Of a stretch of DNA of 64,000 nucleotides, positions 56,868 through 64,000 are shown piece after piece. This DNA is from an uncultured Sulfitobacter sp. Lineage in GTDB: Bacteria > Pseudomonadota > Alphaproteobacteria > Rhodobacterales > Rhodobacteraceae. Each line of letters opens with the position of its first letter. The first letter of the stretch is position 1. Made by a program: the position numbers and the translations under genes. Below the pieces are notes generated by a model that made no database searches, was not told where the DNA came from, and saw only the letters and a program-made list of their open reading frames with translations. Location of the stretch: NCBI GenBank assembly GCA_913060815.1, contig CAJXSZ010000004.1, positions 1 through 64,000 on the forward strand. Reading direction: 5' to 3'.

Positions 56868-56895
56868 GGTCGGGCCTTCGGGTCCGACCTTTTTT
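56868..56895 (+). terminator. Attenuating terminator between binding protein and ATPase genes
   Basis: GGTCGGGCC (56868-56876) pairs with GGTCCGACC (56881-56889, one G-U pair) around TTCG and is followed by six T. It lies inside the operon, 16 bases before the ATPase gene, so it would raise binding-protein mRNA over the rest. Confidence 0.85.
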
Positions 56896-56910
56896 ATTGA
56901 AGGTGTAAAG

Positions 56911-57672
56911 ATGGACTTGAAGCTGGATGCGGTAACGCACCGATATGGCGAGACGGAAGTGCTGCGGGACATTTCGCTCGAAGTCCCTTCGGGTCAGATC
57001 ACCTGCATTGTGGGGCCGTCGGGCTGTGGCAAATCTACCCTCTTGCGTCTTTTGGGCGGATTGGAGCAGCCGAGCGCTGGCGTCGTCCGCCAGCTTGGTG
57101 CGCCACCTGCGGGGTGCCTTAATGCGCTAACCTATGTTTTTCAGGACTTCGCGCTGCTGCCATGGCGCACGGTGGCGGGGAACGTGGCGCTGGTGCTGGA
57201 GGATCATGGACTAAGCGATCAAGACGCGATCATTACAGATGTGCTGGCGCGCACGCGGCTCACAGATTTTGCAGATGCCCTTCCCAAACAGCTGTCGGGC
57301 GGGATGAAGCAGCGCGTGGCCATTGCGCGGGCACTGGCCGTTAAGCCCGCCGTCATGCTCATGGACGAGCCGCTGAGCGCGCTTGACAGTCAGACGCGCG
57401 AATTGCTGATGGATGACTTGGTTGGGCTGTGGACGAAGGAGCCGTTTACCGCCGTCTACGTGACACACAATCTGGCGGAGGCCGTGCGATTGGGTCACCG
57501 CATCGTGGTGCTGTCGCGCAGACCCGGAGAGGTGCGCGAGATCGTGCAGATCAACACCCCACTCGAGGACCGAGCGCACGGCGATGCAGCACTTGAGGCG
57601 CAGCAGAAGTACCTTTGGGGTTTGATGCGTGATGAGGCGGCGGCGGCCGATGCGGAGCTTGGCCATGTCTGA
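56911..57672 (+). CDS. ABC transporter ATP-binding protein, TauB/SsuB type
   Basis: A 253-residue ATPase with Walker A GPSGCGKST, the Q-loop near QDFALLPWRTV, the signature LSGGMKQRVAIARAL, Walker B VMLMDEPLSALD and the switch His in VYVTHNLAEAV. It energises the permease encoded 8 bases into its own 3' end. Substrate is shared with the binding protein at 55822. Confidence 0.94.
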   Translation: MDLKLDAVTHRYGETEVLRDISLEVPSGQITCIVGPSGCGKSTLLRLLGGLEQPSAGVVRQLGAPPAGCLNALTYVFQDFALLPWRTVAGNVALVLEDHGLSDQDAIITDVLARTRLTDFADALPKQLSGGMKQRVAIARALAVKPAVMLMDEPLSALDSQTRELLMDDLVGLWTKEPFTAVYVTHNLAEAVRLGHRIVVLSRRPGEVREIVQINTPLEDRAHGDAALEAQQKYLWGLMRDEAAAADAELGHV

Positions 57673-58450
57673 TCGGGTTCCTTTCCGCGGCGGTGGCTTT
57701 GCGCCCATGCAGGTGCGCGGCCTTGGCCTCGCGGTGTTCGTTGTGCTGATCGCATTTGTCGAATGGGGCACGCGCAGCGGCTTTATCTCCGCGCTGACCC
57801 TACCGCGGCCGTCGGATGTGCTGGGCACATTTGTCGAGCTGTGGGAGAGTGGACTGTTGTTCAAGCATCTGGTCCCCTCACTGTCGCGCCTGTTCATTGG
57901 CGCATCGATGGGGGCGATCGTAGGCATTTCCGTGGGCGTAATCATTGGCTTGTTCGCCTATGCGCGTGCGGGGCTGGTGCCGCTGGTCGCTGCCATCTTC
58001 CCGATCCCCAAGATCGCACTGCTGCCCTTGTTTGTGATCTGGTTCGGGATTGATGAGGGCTCCAAATACGCGCTCATCGCTTTTGGCACTTTCACGCCAA
58101 CGGTGGTGGCGACCTACGCTGCCGTCGATAACGTCGACCGTACGTTGATCCGCATGGGGCAAAGCTTTGGCCTCACGTGGTGGTCGATTGTGCGCAAGAT
58201 CGTTCTGCCGGGTGCCATGCCGGGCATCCTGTCAGGGCTACGCATTTCGCTTACCATCGGGATCATCCTGCTGGTCGCAGCCGAGATGCTGGGCGCGGAG
58301 TACGGCGTGGGTGCCTATATTCTGGAGGCAGGCAGCCTTTATGATCTGGAGCGCTTATTCGCGGGCGTGGTCATCCTGTCGGTGCTTGGTGTGGTGCTGT
58401 CATGGGTGATTGGTCTGCTGGAACGGCGCGTGTTGCGCTGGCGTGTCTAG
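57665..58450 (+). CDS. ABC transporter permease, TauC/SsuC type
   Basis: A 261-residue inner-membrane permease with about six helices and the coupling loop YAAVDNVDRTLIRMGQSFGLTWW leading to IVRKIVLPGAMPGILSGLR, the family EAA motif. It overlaps the ATPase gene by 8 bases. I begin at 57665 (MSDRVPFRGG); two upstream in-frame Mets lie in the ATPase gene and are less likely. Confidence 0.92.
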   Translation: MSDRVPFRGGGFAPMQVRGLGLAVFVVLIAFVEWGTRSGFISALTLPRPSDVLGTFVELWESGLLFKHLVPSLSRLFIGASMGAIVGISVGVIIGLFAYARAGLVPLVAAIFPIPKIALLPLFVIWFGIDEGSKYALIAFGTFTPTVVATYAAVDNVDRTLIRMGQSFGLTWWSIVRKIVLPGAMPGILSGLRISLTIGIILLVAAEMLGAEYGVGAYILEAGSLYDLERLFAGVVILSVLGVVLSWVIGLLERRVLRWRV

Positions 58451-58596
58451 GGCAAGGAGCGCTGACCAAAGCGCCAGACTATTGTCGAGCGAGGCGGCTG
58501 GATAGGGCCGCTTCGGACGTATAGGACATAAATATTGACCTAAATCGCGAATCCATGCTTTGTGATCCCCGACAGCTGTTCGGGGAGGAACACGGT

Positions 58597-59808
58597 ATGG
58601 ATTGGCAGCAGATATTTGCCGCGCGTAACGAGCGCATGAAGGCCAGCGAAATCCGCGAACTTCTCAAACTGCTTGAGCAGCCCGACATCATCTCCTTTGC
58701 AGGGGGTATCCCCGATCCTGATCTGTTTCCAGCCAAGGCCTTCCAAGAAGCCTTTTCTGCCGCCCTAACACCGGAAATGCAGGCAACCGCACTGCAATAC
58801 TCGGTCTCCGAAGGATACGGCCCCTTGCGTGATTGGATTGTGGGGGAAATGGGACGGTTGGGCGTTCCTTGTACCCGCGACAATATCCTCATCACCTCAG
58901 GCTCGCAGCAAGCGCTCGATTATCTGGGCAAACTGATGCTGAGCGCGGGTGACACGGCGCTGGTCGGATGGCCCACCTATCTGGGCGCGCTGGGCGCGTT
59001 CAACGCCTATGAGCCGCGCTATGACCGGCTCGACCCAGAGACCAACCGCTCTGCCGCTGATTACGCCGAGGCGGCGGGCGATGGGCGCGTAAAGTTCGCC
59101 TATATGTCAGTGGATTTTGCCAATCCGACGGGGAAGACGCTGGATGCCGCGATGCGCGAGCGGGTGATTGATTTGGCCGACGAATTGGACATCGCTGTGA
59201 TAGAGGATGCTGCTTACCAAAGCTTGCGATACGAGGGAGAGGCGTTGTCACCTGTACTGGCCCGAGAGATTGTGCGCAAAGGTGATATCAACGCCTGCCG
59301 CACGATTTATTGCGGCAGCTTCTCCAAAACGCTCGCACCGGGTTTGCGCGTGGGCTGGGTCTGCGGCGCTCAGGAAGTAATCAGCCAGCTTGTCTTGCTT
59401 AAACAGGCGGCAGATTTGCACAGCTCGACCATCAACCAGATGGCAATCGCCACGGTCGCGCAGGCGCAGTTTGACAGCCATGTAGCCAAGATCAAAACCG
59501 CCTATCGCGCGCGCCGCGATGCCATGCTGGCTGCCTTGCAGACGCATATGCCTGATGGCGTCAGTTGGACACGGCCCGAAGGCGGCATGTTTATCTGGCT
59601 AGAGCTCCCCACACATTTGCGCAGTGCTGATCTTCTGGCACAGTCTCTACGCTCCGAGCGGGTGGCATTCGTGCCCGGGCATGCATTTTTCGCCGATGGA
59701 TCGGGGACCAACACCATGCGCCTGAGTTTCAGCCGCACGGATGAAGCGGTGATCGAAGAAGGCATCGCCCGTTTGGGTCGGCTGATTGCCGCCGCACTTG
59801 AGGCTTAG
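58597..59808 (+). CDS. Fold-type I PLP-dependent aminotransferase
   Basis: A 403-residue aminotransferase of the MocR/alpha-aminoadipate type (no regulator domain is present). Recognisable parts are ISFAGGIPDPDLFP, GSQQALDYLGKLML, DFANPTGKTLD, and YCGSFSKTLAPGLRVGW with the PLP-binding Lys, and FVPGHAFFADG. ATG 58597 follows GGGGAGG. It is 146 bases after the permease, so it may have its own promoter. A link to the transporter substrate is speculation. Confidence 0.9.
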   Translation: MDWQQIFAARNERMKASEIRELLKLLEQPDIISFAGGIPDPDLFPAKAFQEAFSAALTPEMQATALQYSVSEGYGPLRDWIVGEMGRLGVPCTRDNILITSGSQQALDYLGKLMLSAGDTALVGWPTYLGALGAFNAYEPRYDRLDPETNRSAADYAEAAGDGRVKFAYMSVDFANPTGKTLDAAMRERVIDLADELDIAVIEDAAYQSLRYEGEALSPVLAREIVRKGDINACRTIYCGSFSKTLAPGLRVGWVCGAQEVISQLVLLKQAADLHSSTINQMAIATVAQAQFDSHVAKIKTAYRARRDAMLAALQTHMPDGVSWTRPEGGMFIWLELPTHLRSADLLAQSLRSERVAFVPGHAFFADGSGTNTMRLSFSRTDEAVIEEGIARLGRLIAAALEA

Positions 59809-59850
59809 AGGCGATTGAACACGCCGCACTCCGCGCCTAGATTGCGGCGT

Positions 59851-60498
59851 ATGAGAACTGTCCTTCCCCTTTGTCTGTCCTTGCTTGCCGTCCCCGTTGG
59901 CGCGCATCCGCATATTTTTGTTAATACAGGACTGGTGTTTGTTGTGGACGACCAGAGCCGCCTGACCCATGTGCAGGTGACATGGGAGTATGACGAGCTT
60001 TATTCTCTTTTGGTGACAGAAGATTTGGGTGTCGACAGCGATTATGACGGGGTGCTGACAGCAGCAGATATTGACCTTTTGACGGGGTTCGACATGAACT
60101 GGGTCGAAGGTTTTAACGGTGATCTTGTTGGGACGGTTGCGGGGCAGGCTGTGCAATTGTCCCAGCCTATGAACGCCACCGCAGATTTCAGGGATGGCAA
60201 GATCACCACCACGCACATCCGCAGCATCGTTGGAAGCCCTTCCTTGGTGGAAGGGGCGGTTTTCAAGCCCTATGACGCGACATTCTACACTGCTTATGAC
60301 GTTACACTGCCGGTGCAGGTGCAGGGCAGCGATGCTTGCGCTACTGATATGATGGTGCCGGACGTAGAGGGCGCGCTCGCACTCTTGCGGGCCGAGATTG
60401 CAGCGCTGCCTGAAGCGTATGACATGGAAACGCTGGGATACGGCAATATCGGCGTTCAGTTTGCTACAGAAATCGAGATCGCATGCGCCGCGTCATAG
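59851..60498 (+). CDS. DUF1007 family periplasmic protein
   Basis: A 215-residue exported protein with a signal peptide (MRTVLPLCLSLLAVPVGA) directly followed by HPHIFVNTGLVFVVDD, the DUF1007 start, whose first histidines could bind metal. Y-DEL-SLLV and FYTAYDVTLPV complete the pattern. It overlaps the NicO transporter gene by 16 bases, a pairing seen in many bacteria and taken to imply metal handling. An earlier ATG at 59815 lacks a signal peptide start. Confidence 0.87.
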   Translation: MRTVLPLCLSLLAVPVGAHPHIFVNTGLVFVVDDQSRLTHVQVTWEYDELYSLLVTEDLGVDSDYDGVLTAADIDLLTGFDMNWVEGFNGDLVGTVAGQAVQLSQPMNATADFRDGKITTTHIRSIVGSPSLVEGAVFKPYDATFYTAYDVTLPVQVQGSDACATDMMVPDVEGALALLRAEIAALPEAYDMETLGYGNIGVQFATEIEIACAAS

Positions 60499-61382
60499 CG
60501 CTGTCTCTGATTGTCGCTTGTGTGTTTGTTGGCTGGCTGTGGCTGAGCGGAGGCTTTGCACAGATTGCCACATGGGCTGCGGGCGAGCAGCGTAGTTTTC
60601 AAAACGGGATCGCGCGGACGTTGCGCGCGTTGCGCGGGGGGGAAGCGGGTGCCTACGCGGTCCTGATGGCCAGTTGCTTTGCTTATGGTTTTTTCCACGC
60701 AATTGGTCCGGGGCACGGGAAGCTGTTGGTGGGCGGATACGGTGTGGCGCGGGCGGTGCCGATGCTACGCCTGTCACTGATCGCGCTGCTGTCAAGCTTG
60801 GGTCAGGCGGTCACGGCTGTTGCGCTGGCCTACGGCGGTCTGTGGCTTCTTGATCTGACGCGGGAGCGGATGGTGGGAGCGGCGGAAGAATGGCTGGCTC
60901 CTATGAGCTATGCCATGATCGCAGCGATTGGCCTGTGGCTCGTCTGGCGTGGCGTTGCGCGGTTGCGGCGATCGCAAGTGGCGCATGATCACGTGCATGA
61001 AGGCGACGGCGACACTTGTAGCAGTTGTGGTCATCGTCATGGCCCATCGGTTGAAGAGGCGCAGCAGGCTGGCGGCCTGCGCGATGCGTTAATCTTGATC
61101 GGGGGCATTGCAATGAGACCCTGTACAGGCGCGCTGTTTGTACTGATCATCACTTGGCAAATGGGCATTCCGATGGCTGGGATTGCTGGTGCGTTTGCGA
61201 TGGCTTTGGGGACAGCATCCGTTACCGTCGCTGTCGGAGTCGCAGCAACGGGATTTCGCGGTGGCATCTTGCGCAGCATGGCCTCTGCTTCATCGCTCGT
61301 CTGGCTCATGCCGATGCTCGAAGTCGCTGTTGGTCTGATTGTTGTCGCCTTGTCGACGGGTCTTCTGTTGCGCGCGGTCTAG
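60483..61382 (+). CDS. NicO/RcnA-type nickel/cobalt transporter
   Basis: A 299-residue membrane protein with about six helices, the HAIGPGHGK motif in helix two (His and Asp/His metal site), a His-rich cytoplasmic loop (HDHVHEGDGDTCSSCGHRH) and AMRPCTGALFVLI in a later helix. This is the NicO family, which transports nickel or cobalt, sometimes zinc. It is translationally coupled to the DUF1007 gene. Direction of transport is unresolved. Confidence 0.88.
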   Translation: MRRVIALSLIVACVFVGWLWLSGGFAQIATWAAGEQRSFQNGIARTLRALRGGEAGAYAVLMASCFAYGFFHAIGPGHGKLLVGGYGVARAVPMLRLSLIALLSSLGQAVTAVALAYGGLWLLDLTRERMVGAAEEWLAPMSYAMIAAIGLWLVWRGVARLRRSQVAHDHVHEGDGDTCSSCGHRHGPSVEEAQQAGGLRDALILIGGIAMRPCTGALFVLIITWQMGIPMAGIAGAFAMALGTASVTVAVGVAATGFRGGILRSMASASSLVWLMPMLEVAVGLIVVALSTGLLLRAV

Positions 61383-61418
61383 GCGGGCATCGCGATCCTT
61401 CTGCCAGTCGTGTGTTTT

Positions 61419-61805
61419 CTAGCGGGGCGACCAGTCAGTGTCGGCAATAGCGTCGCAGGCTTCTACGAAAGTATCAACGAACCAGATGATTTCTCCCGGA
61501 CAGACTGCCAGATCGGCATAATCACCCTCAAGATGCGCAATGATCTGGGCCGCACAATGGTGTGCGGTCACGCCAAGGTCTTCATATCCGATGGAGATTG
61601 CAGTCCTCGAAGTCTGGTTCAGGATGTCGCGTGCCAGCTCAAGACTGCTGTTAATTTCCTCGACTGACCAGCTATCCCAAGCCGAAAGCGCATGTTGCGC
61701 AACCTCGCTCGCACGCACGCTTAATGATGCGACAAAGCTGAGCCGCTGCTGCACCAGCTGTGGTATCTGCTGGATAGAGTCCAATTGTGCAAGCGCGCTG
61801 CTCAT
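61419..61805 (-). CDS. Small hypothetical protein near the degenerate kinase
   Basis: A 128-residue, mainly helical acidic protein with no recognised domain. ISIGYEDLGVTAHHCAAQIIAHLE could hint at a histidine-phosphotransfer fold, but the HxxKG pattern of that family is not there. ATG 61805 follows GGGAGGG, a good ribosome-binding site. It lies 258 bases downstream of the kinase-like gene, on the same strand. Function is unknown. Confidence 0.65.
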   Translation of the reverse strand: MSSALAQLDSIQQIPQLVQQRLSFVASLSVRASEVAQHALSAWDSWSVEEINSSLELARDILNQTSRTAISIGYEDLGVTAHHCAAQIIAHLEGDYADLAVCPGEIIWFVDTFVEACDAIADTDWSPR

Positions 61806-62062
61806 GCGTCCCTCCCTGCACTGGTGCATGAAGAGACGCAGGCAGGAACAAGAGACCGGGACAGCACTTCGGCGACCACCGGAATGTCATCTGTCGCGAG
61901 AAATCTCATCGCTGGGTACTCCAATTAAATCGTTACTAAAAAATGAACACTTGACCATATTGCGTTCAAAGGTGGCAAAATTGGGCCAATTCCGCAGCTA
62001 ACAGATGAAATCAGGGGTGCCGTAGCGGCAGTAGATTACTGGCCCCGCACGATGTCGGGATT

Positions 62063-63439
62063 TTAAGTAGGGGCTGGAGAAGACGGCAAAACACGGATTA
62101 ACTGGACGTAGAATTCGATACCGCCCCTTTTACGATAGTCCATGCCGAGGAGCCCGCCATGCGCCTCGATGATCTGTTTATAGACGGCTAGCCTTGAACT
62201 TTTTCCCTCCTTGGGGCGGGGCGCCACGCTTTGCAGCTGCCTTGAAATAGTGAATTCGGGGGTGCGGTATGCGGTGTCCATCTCTTCCCCTTGGTCCGAG
62301 ATATTAATGCGTACATGCTCGGGCGTTGCAGCCACACACATGCTCACCTCACTCCCTCGAGTAGACAAGCTGACGGCATGGTACAGAAGCTCCGTAATCA
62401 TCTGCTCGAGCTGCCTGGGATCAGCGCGCACGATGATATCGGTATCAACAGGCAGCATCTTTAGCGTACTGCCGTGCGCGCGTGCGGAGGATCGGGCGTT
62501 CGTCACAGCAGCGGCAACTAGACGCGCTAATTGTACGTCGCGAAAGTCGAATGTCATCTCGTCGATCTTGAATGCGTGAGAGTCCAGCAGCTCGTCAACT
62601 TGCGTCGCGAGACGCGCCGTATTGCGCTGCGCCGTTGTGAGCGCCTGCATCGCAACTTTGGGCAGCGGACCAGACGCGCTTGCCATACCAAGGGAGGTAC
62701 GAATGGACGTAAGCGGTGCGCGGACTTCATTTCTGACAATCGAGAGAGCGTGGGCTGTGTCATCCAGTGCTCTGACGGCGCGCGCTTTCTCGGAGCGCAG
62801 CTGTGCCAGTTGGCATCGATTATCACGATCATACCGTCGATACATATTGGAGGCGTCGACAACAAAATAGAATGCAAACAAGCTTGTAAAAAAGACGAGC
62901 CACGCATTCTGGTCAGACAGACCTTCTGAAGAGAGGACATCCGCAAAAGGGATCGCCAGAGCCGTCATGCCATAGAAGAACAATTGGATCACCAGCGCCG
63001 ACAATAGCTGATGTGCATTCGTGGCCGTAAACACAGCAGCCGCCAATATATAGAGCGTCGCGATAAAGCTGTTTCCACCAGATGCAGCAAATGCAATGGA
63101 CAGCGCGAAAAAGCTGATCATCAAAGAACTGTAGAGCACCCCCATATGAATGCGGCGCAAAACAATCCTGATCGAAGGGCGGTTATCGTCGCGCAAATTG
63201 CGGGCTTGCCGAGATGTGCGCCCGTCAAAAGCCTCGGAGATGATGATTAGGATGGTTGAGACGGCGACGTATTCCGACCCGACGTAAAAAGCCAGAAGCA
63301 CCAATGCTACGGCGAAAAACAACAGCCGTCTCGCCCCCAGCGAAGTTTGTCGCTCGGCATAGGCGTGCAGGCGGGCTGCCGCTGCATCGTGCTCGGCGCA
63401 GGCCCGTGCCAGAATGCGGGGTCTGAAAAGGATGCTCAT
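62063..63439 (-). CDS. Membrane-bound degenerate histidine kinase (phospho-acceptor His lost)
   Basis: A 458-residue protein with about six N-terminal membrane helices (38-198), a short coiled coil and a histidine-kinase-like half. The H-box reads VRNEVRAPLTSI, with Asn237 where the phospho-acceptor His should be (codon AAT). In the ATP domain the N-box is LLYHAVSLS (His replaces the catalytic Asn), D-x-G of the G1 box remains (DQG, 382-384) but the second Gly is Glu, and the G2 box is not glycine-rich. It may act as a non-phosphorylating regulator; that is inference. Confidence 0.82.
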   Translation of the reverse strand: MSILFRPRILARACAEHDAAAARLHAYAERQTSLGARRLLFFAVALVLLAFYVGSEYVAVSTILIIISEAFDGRTSRQARNLRDDNRPSIRIVLRRIHMGVLYSSLMISFFALSIAFAASGGNSFIATLYILAAAVFTATNAHQLLSALVIQLFFYGMTALAIPFADVLSSEGLSDQNAWLVFFTSLFAFYFVVDASNMYRRYDRDNRCQLAQLRSEKARAVRALDDTAHALSIVRNEVRAPLTSIRTSLGMASASGPLPKVAMQALTTAQRNTARLATQVDELLDSHAFKIDEMTFDFRDVQLARLVAAAVTNARSSARAHGSTLKMLPVDTDIIVRADPRQLEQMITELLYHAVSLSTRGSEVSMCVAATPEHVRINISDQGEEMDTAYRTPEFTISRQLQSVAPRPKEGKSSRLAVYKQIIEAHGGLLGMDYRKRGGIEFYVQLIRVLPSSPAPT

Positions 63440-63503
63440 GCCGTAAGTCCATACACTTTGCGCGCAGGCCTAGTGTCGGAATGGTTCGGAAATGTGGCAG
63501 AAT

Positions 63504-63521
63504 GCGCGGCTTTCGCCGCGC
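63504..63521 (-). terminator. GAAA-loop hairpin after the monooxygenase gene
   Basis: GCGCGGC pairs with GCCGCGC around a 4-base loop that reads GAAA on the minus strand. It lies 35 bases beyond the stop of the IsdG-like gene. It lacks a clear T tract on that strand. Confidence 0.45.
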
Positions 63522-63555
63522 CTTTTAGACAAACTTGAACTAATTAATCTGGCGT

Positions 63556-63867
63556 TCAGGCGATGCGCTGGATCGCCGTAAAGCTCTCGAAAACAGGTGT
63601 CCCTTCATAAAGCTTTGCCGTCTCTTTCGCGCCTTTATGCGAGCTGCGGAACGCGTCGCTTTTGGTCCAGCCGCGGAATGCGTCCTCGGATGCCCAGACT
63701 GTGTGCGAGGCATAGATGATCTTGCCGTCGATTACGGGACCCTTGAGCATGTGAAACTCGACAAACCCCTCCATCTGTTTGAGGTTGCTGTCGCGGTTCA
63801 GCCAGAGCGCCTCAAAGGCTTCGGCATTATCGGTTGTAACGGTAAAGCGGTTCATGGCGAGGTACAT
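63556..63867 (-). CDS. IsdG-like antibiotic-biosynthesis-monooxygenase fold protein, likely heme-degrading
   Basis: A 103-residue ferredoxin-like-fold protein. Its N6, W67 and H77 fall at the places of the Asn7, Trp67, His77 triad of staphylococcal IsdG, a heme-degrading enzyme. GFVEFHMLKG and YASHTVWASEDAFRGWTKSDAF are typical of the family. It would open the heme ring with oxygen to release iron; neighbours do not show heme uptake genes within the window. ATG 63867 follows AGGAG, better than any earlier start. Confidence 0.85.
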   Translation of the reverse strand: MYLAMNRFTVTTDNAEAFEALWLNRDSNLKQMEGFVEFHMLKGPVIDGKIIYASHTVWASEDAFRGWTKSDAFRSSHKGAKETAKLYEGTPVFESFTAIQRIA

Positions 63868-64000
63868 TGCGGTCTCCTGTTTGGTCTCTGCCTTCTTTAG
63901 CATGAGGGTGCTCGGAGTGCAGTCAGTATCCCGACCTCCATCATGCCCAATCAAGCAGCCCTCCTGCACGATCTTCTATAAGCAGGCGCGGGACTTTGGC

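Noticed and set aside
61419-61805. Histidine-phosphotransfer partner for the kinase-like gene
   Set aside because: The protein is helical and near the kinase, but it lacks the HxxKG motif, so I leave it as hypothetical.

Overview
The window looks like a chromosomal segment of a Roseobacter-group alphaproteobacterium (Rhodobacterales, Sulfitobacter-like). I base this on the hemN-fnrL-ccoNOQP-ccoGHIS order, the murA-DUF2948-hisD-UPF0262-phosphatase order, the high GC content and the tight ATGA-type overlaps. The species is inferred from gene order and protein style only; no search was run.

Layout. 1-223: a short secretory-protein fragment that stops at the left edge, possibly cut by an insertion sequence. 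805-881: initiator tRNA. 1017-11284: the low-oxygen respiration block (hemN, fnrL, the cbb3 oxidase ccoNOQP and its assembly genes ccoGHIS), with FNR boxes before fnrL/hemN, ccoN and ccoG. 11369-13999: NAD salvage (nadV, nadM). 14140-16775: a two-gene DNA-repair pair (radical SAM protein and a UdgX-type uracil-DNA protein). 16950-21192: a lytic transglycosylase, a lipoprotein and an unusual fatty-acid-hydroxylase/acyltransferase fusion. 21319-25946: tRNA-Thr with a nearby tRNA scar, then murA, hisD and small conserved genes. 25953-30910: an accessory-looking stretch around lepA, with an AT-rich hypothetical gene on one side, a RelA/SpoT-domain gene on the other, and a repeated hairpin element nearby. 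30911-32850: small membrane proteins (one behind an FNR box), a PhnA-like protein and a BKACE enzyme. 32823-38802: a six-gene overlapping glycan operon on the minus strand. 39123-47610: a mechanosensitive channel and a peptide/oligosaccharide ABC importer. 47809-54990: a pim-like acyl-CoA beta-oxidation operon. 54997-61382: rpe, a NitT/TauT-type ABC importer, an aminotransferase, and a DUF1007/NicO metal transporter pair. 61419-63867: a small hypothetical gene, a degenerate histidine kinase and an IsdG-like heme monooxygenase.

How the parts work together. FnrL, itself next to a perfect FNR box, probably switches on hemN (anaerobic heme synthesis), the high-affinity oxidase ccoNOQP, its copper/heme maturation genes and a small membrane protein at 31740. 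NadV and NadM form a two-step route from nicotinamide to NAD. The glycan operon has four glycosyltransferases, a deacetylase and a histidine phosphatase but no polymerase or flippase, so its product is unknown. The least explained items are the hairpin repeat family near lepA, the hydroxylase/acyltransferase fusion, the glycan operon, the FNR-linked small membrane protein and the kinase that has lost its phospho-acceptor histidine.
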